This document shows, in pieces, positions 59,384 through 60,306 of a stretch of DNA of 60,306 bases; the stretch's first letter is position 1, and each line of letters opens with the position of its first letter. The notes under the pieces are model-generated. The model had not been told where the DNA came from and made no database searches. It saw only the letters and a program-made list of their open reading frames with translations. Made by a program: the position numbers and the translations under genes. The stretch is from Pseudomonas sp. H1h (GTDB lineage Bacteria; Pseudomonadota; Gammaproteobacteria; Pseudomonadales; Pseudomonadaceae), in assembly GCF_000633255.1 (NCBI RefSeq), contig NZ_AYMJ01000007.1, positions 1-60,306 of the forward strand, written 5' to 3'.

Positions 59384-60183
59384 TGCGTCGTCTGTGGCTG
59401 GCGGTTCTGCTGCTGGCCTGCGCCGGCCCGGTGCTGGCGAGCCTGCGGGTGGTCAGCCTCGCCCCCTCTCTCTCTGAAATCGTTGTTGAACTGGATTCGG
59501 CTGATTTGCTGGTCGGCGTGCTCGACGCTGGTGAGCGTCCTGTTGCGCTCAAGGACCTACCGTCAGTGGGGCGCTACGGCCAGTTGGACATTGAGCGCCT
59601 GCTCAGTCTCAAACCTGATTTATTGCTGCTGTGGCCCGGCAGTGTCGGCCCGTCGCAACGCGATCAACTCAAGCGCCTGAACATTGCGACTTACGTCGCC
59701 GAACCGCATGATCTTGAACAGCTGTCGGCGCAGATCGAGGCCATTGCCGCTCGACTGGGGCGACCTGAGCATGGGGTGACACTGGCGTCGGAGCTGCGCA
59801 GCAAACTCGACGATCTGCGCCAGCGCTATCGCCGAGACGCACCGCTGAAAGTCTTCTACCAAGTCTGGGACAAGCCGTTGTACACCGTCGGCGGCGGGCA
59901 GATCATCAGCGATGCGCTTGAGGTGTGCGGCGCGCGCAATGTATTCGCGGACCTGAGCTTACCGGCACCGCAGGTCAGTATCGAGGCGGTGTTGCAGCGC
60001 AATCCCGAGGTGATTCTGGCCACTGATCAGGCCCAGCTTGATGCATGGAAGGCCTGGCCGCAGGTGGCTGCGGTAGCGCATGGGCAGTTGCTGTTGGTCA
60101 GCGACAAAGGCCTGGAGCGGCCGAGCGGGCAGATGATCGAGGCCACCGCCAAGCTCTGCCATTCGATCGCGCCAGACCGCTGA
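59383..60183 (+). CDS. Cobalamin-binding periplasmic protein (BtuF-like)
   Basis: 266 aa. The signal peptide [20 protein letters not shown] leads into a class III binding-protein fold, with VVSLAPSLSEIVVELDSADL and VGRYGQLDIERLLSLKPDLL. These match BtuF/FecB-type proteins. No BtuCD is encoded in the window. The start at 59383 overlaps the upstream stop; a longer open frame is not signal-like. Confidence 0.85.
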   Translation: MRRLWLAVLLLACAGPVLASLRVVSLAPSLSEIVVELDSADLLVGVLDAGERPVALKDLPSVGRYGQLDIERLLSLKPDLLLLWPGSVGPSQRDQLKRLNIATYVAEPHDLEQLSAQIEAIAARLGRPEHGVTLASELRSKLDDLRQRYRRDAPLKVFYQVWDKPLYTVGGGQIISDALEVCGARNVFADLSLPAPQVSIEAVLQRNPEVILATDQAQLDAWKAWPQVAAVAHGQLLLVSDKGLERPSGQMIEATAKLCHSIAPDR

Positions 60184-60306
60184 GACCGAGGTGAATTGTT
60201 CGCGAGCAAGCCCGCTCCCACATGGGATCTGTGTTTTGCCAGAGTTTCAGGGCAAGCGCCGATCTACTGTGGGAGACCGAGGTGAATTGTTCGCGAGCAA
60301 GCCCGC
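60182..60306. repeat. 91-bp tandem repeat with embedded REP
   Basis: GAGACCGAGGTGAATTGTTC and the following 14 bases (60182-60215) recur exactly at 60273-60306, where the window ends, a period of 91 bp. Each copy carries an inverted REP core TTCGCGAGCAAGCCCGC, and a fused TACTGTGGGAG stub precedes the second copy. The array may continue past the window. Confidence 0.85.

Overview
This window is a chromosomal segment of a Pseudomonas, most likely of the P. fluorescens group. Three things point there: high-GC coding with a typical pseudomonad ribosomal protein set; many copies of the GTGGGAGCGGGCTTGCTCGC-type REP repeat that fills gaps between fluorescent Pseudomonas genes; and gene order that matches P. 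aeruginosa over several stretches from memory (uvrA-MFS-ssb; epimerase-oprG-DUF3299-ABC-zinc protein-thioredoxin; nrdR-ribD-ribE-ribBX-ribH-nusB-thiL-pgpA-ribA). No tRNA, rRNA, CRISPR array, prophage or transposase was seen, and no intergenic gap exceeds 300 bp.

1-13.9 kb: the 3' end of tuf, then the S10, spc and alpha ribosomal protein operons (rpsJ to rplQ, with secY, rpmJ and rpoA), all on the + strand. Three strong sigma70 promoters (before rpsJ, rpsH and rpsM), each next to or overlapping a preceding hairpin, divide this run into separate transcription units.

13.9-21.3 kb: catalase katA, then a ferritin of the FtnA type (often labelled bfrA, but lacking the haem-ligand Met). Next come uvrA (minus strand), a YajR-like MFS transporter and ssb.

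21.4-26.0 kb (minus): a six-gene operon of the yjfIJKLMC type: DUF2170, a PspA/IM30 protein, DUF2491, DUF350, DUF1190 and an ATP-grasp glutathionylspermidine-synthase-like ligase. Upstream lies a striking 17-bp perfect inverted repeat whose arms each contain the palindrome CTCACGCGTGAG. This poorly characterised membrane/amidoligase system, with its unassigned operator, is the best candidate for new biology here.

26.1-37.8 kb: a cysteine hydrolase divergent from a GlxA-type regulator; DUF3182 plus an alpha/beta hydrolase; a tightly overlapping minus-strand operon (DUF72, endonuclease/phosphatase, cardiolipin synthase ClsB, YbhN-like membrane protein); an MFS exporter; and a YbiO-like mechanosensitive channel with a TTG start.

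37.8-50 kb: the giant helicase Lhr; two sugar-nucleotide dehydratase/epimerase-like genes; oprG with a well-placed Anr site; a probable Zur-controlled zinc locus (His-rich DUF2796 protein, ABC ATPase and permease, DUF3299); and the co-chaperone thioredoxin CnoX.

50-60.3 kb: a SAM methyltransferase, a YbaY-like lipoprotein, nrdR and the riboflavin genes. RibBX has lost the GTP cyclohydrolase II zinc cysteines, and a separate intact ribA supplies that step. nusB, thiL, pgpA, a periplasmic binding protein, a membrane protein and a BtuF-like cobalamin-binding protein follow. The window ends inside a 91-bp tandem repeat containing REP sequence.
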